Below, piece by piece: positions 63,245 through 64,000 of a stretch of DNA of 64,000 nucleotides. Source of the DNA: Streptomyces sp. NBC_00576 (GTDB lineage Bacteria > Actinomycetota > Actinomycetes > Streptomycetales > Streptomycetaceae). A model generated the notes under the pieces. The model ran no database searches and had not been told where the DNA came from. It worked only from the letters and a program-made list of their open reading frames with translations. Position 1 is the first letter of the stretch, and every line of letters begins with the position of its first letter. The position numbers were made by a program, and so were the translations under genes. The DNA is taken from positions 992,001 to 1,056,000 of the forward strand of contig NZ_CP107780.1 in NCBI RefSeq assembly GCF_036345175.1, in the 5' to 3' direction.

Positions 63245-63886
63245 ATGGCAACTCCCCATGACCCGAGCACCCTTGCCGACCGGGTCGAGCGACTCCTCGC
63301 CCTCGGCGGCCCTTTGCCGATCGTCGCCGCCGGCGATCCGGTGCTGCGCCGTGCCGCCGTGCCCTTCGACGGGCAGCTCGGCCCGGAGCTGCTGACCCGC
63401 TTCGTCGAGGCGCTGCGCGAGACGATGCGCGCCGCTCCGGGCGTCGGTCTGGCGGCCCCGCAGGTCGGCGTGGGGCTGCGGATCGCGGTCATCGAGGACC
63501 CGGCGCCGGTGCCGGAGGAGGTGCGGGTGGTGCGCGGGCGCGTGCCGCTGCCGTTCCGGGTGCTGGTGAATCCGTCGTACGAGGCGGTCGGCGCCGAGCG
63601 GGCCGCGTTCTTCGAGGGCTGTCTGAGCGTGCCGGGCTGGCAGGCGGTGGTGTCCCGGCCCGCGGCGGTGCGGCTCACGGGCCAGGACGAGTACGGGCGG
63701 GCGGTGGACGAGGTGTTCACGGGGTGGCCGGCCCGGATCGTCCAGCACGAGACGGACCATCTGGACGGTGCCCTCTATCTCGACCGCGCCGAGCTGCGCT
63801 CGCTGTCCTCCAGCGCGGCCATGGCGGAGCGGTGGGCCCAGCCGACCCCGGTGGAGGCGGCCAAGGAGCTGGGTTTCCCCCTCTGA
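63245..63886 (+). CDS. def: Peptide deformylase
   Basis: A 213-residue metalloenzyme that removes the N-formyl group from new proteins. All three motifs are intact: GVGLAAPQVG (about 65-74), EGCLSVPG with metal ligand Cys126, and QHETDHLDG with His168, Glu169 and His172. Streptomyces usually have several deformylases, so this is probably one of a set. It is divergent from the PepSY gene. Confidence 0.95.
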   Translation: MATPHDPSTLADRVERLLALGGPLPIVAAGDPVLRRAAVPFDGQLGPELLTRFVEALRETMRAAPGVGLAAPQVGVGLRIAVIEDPAPVPEEVRVVRGRVPLPFRVLVNPSYEAVGAERAAFFEGCLSVPGWQAVVSRPAAVRLTGQDEYGRAVDEVFTGWPARIVQHETDHLDGALYLDRAELRSLSSSAAMAERWAQPTPVEAAKELGFPL

Positions 63887-63942
63887 CCGCTCCTGCGACC
63901 ACCCGCCCCTTCTGCTGACCGCCTCCGCCCGAGTTCCGGTTC

Positions 63943-64000
63943 CTACTTCCCGTCCCGGAACGCCTCCAGCAGCCGCAGCCAGACCTCGCTGATCGTCGGA
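63943..64000 (-). CDS. C-terminal end of a gene running off the window
   Basis: Eighteen codons (PTISEVWLRLLEAFRDGK) and a TAG are visible on the minus strand. This is too little to identify; a helical C-terminus such as that of a TetR-type regulator is possible. Confidence 0.5.
   Translation of the reverse strand, partial: PTISEVWLRLLEAFRDGK

Overview
The window is high-GC actinobacterial DNA, almost certainly Streptomyces or a close relative. The genes point that way: sugar ABC operons without their own ATPase, many Sec/Tat-exported hydrolases with ricin-type (CBM13) modules, subtilisin- and chymotrypsin-like exoproteases, ALF-repeat and NucA/NucB proteins, DUF6461 and MarR/TetR/GntR regulators. 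The density of broken genes and insertion-sequence scars suggests an accessory or chromosome-arm region. All assignments come from reading motifs in the sequence; no database search was run.

Layout. (1) 1-4279: a LacI-type regulator (cut by the window edge) divergent from a carbohydrate ABC importer (two permeases, one lipoprotein), with GAAACGTT operators between them. (2) 4280-6822: gene debris (IS630, quinone-reductase-like, 2Fe-2S protein). (3) 6823-12142: a TetR gene divergent from a 3Fe-4S ferredoxin / ferredoxin reductase / cytochrome P450 / two SDR dehydrogenases cluster, i.e. a complete electron chain for oxidising an unknown small molecule. Two near-identical MerR-type promoters (5428 and 12364) stand in front of two dead redox genes flanking this block. 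(4) 13029-22158: exoprotease region with a large subtilisin, a chymotrypsin-like protease with its prodomain, a separate secreted protein made of two prodomain-like repeats, and a lone PTS EIIC permease. (5) 23368-27711: IS256 relic, large AfsR/LuxR-type ATPase regulator, decayed PolX and VapC genes.

(6) 28056-36542: probable remnant of an integrated element. It starts at a 3' half of a tRNA(CAU) gene, carries a two-spacer orphan CRISPR array of type I-E geometry, a ScoMcrA-like fragment, a cytoplasmic-looking metzincin with a small partner, three insertion sequences end to end (IS4, IS5, and an IS5 that appears to carry an ankyrin gene inside its terminal repeats), and ends at a truncated integrase. 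(7) 37268-46000: arabinoxylan/hemicellulose-degradation cluster (two GH43, one GH62, one SGNH/GDSL esterase, one decayed GH43), all secreted. (8) 46645-49770: secreted beta-propeller protein, LacI and integrase remnants, a small membrane protein.

(9) 49961-58305: the most intriguing block. A secreted pseudo-trypsin with FG-GAP repeats and a secreted 181-residue protein face a very large Tat-exported Ala-rich ALF/coiled-coil protein, followed by a secreted NucA/NucB DNase and a DUF6461 protein, resembling an exported effector plus possible immunity gene. (10) 58460-64000: return to ordinary chromosomal genes (DUF2809, FadR-type GntR, two MarR-like proteins, TPR protein, PepSY membrane protein, peptide deformylase, start of another gene).
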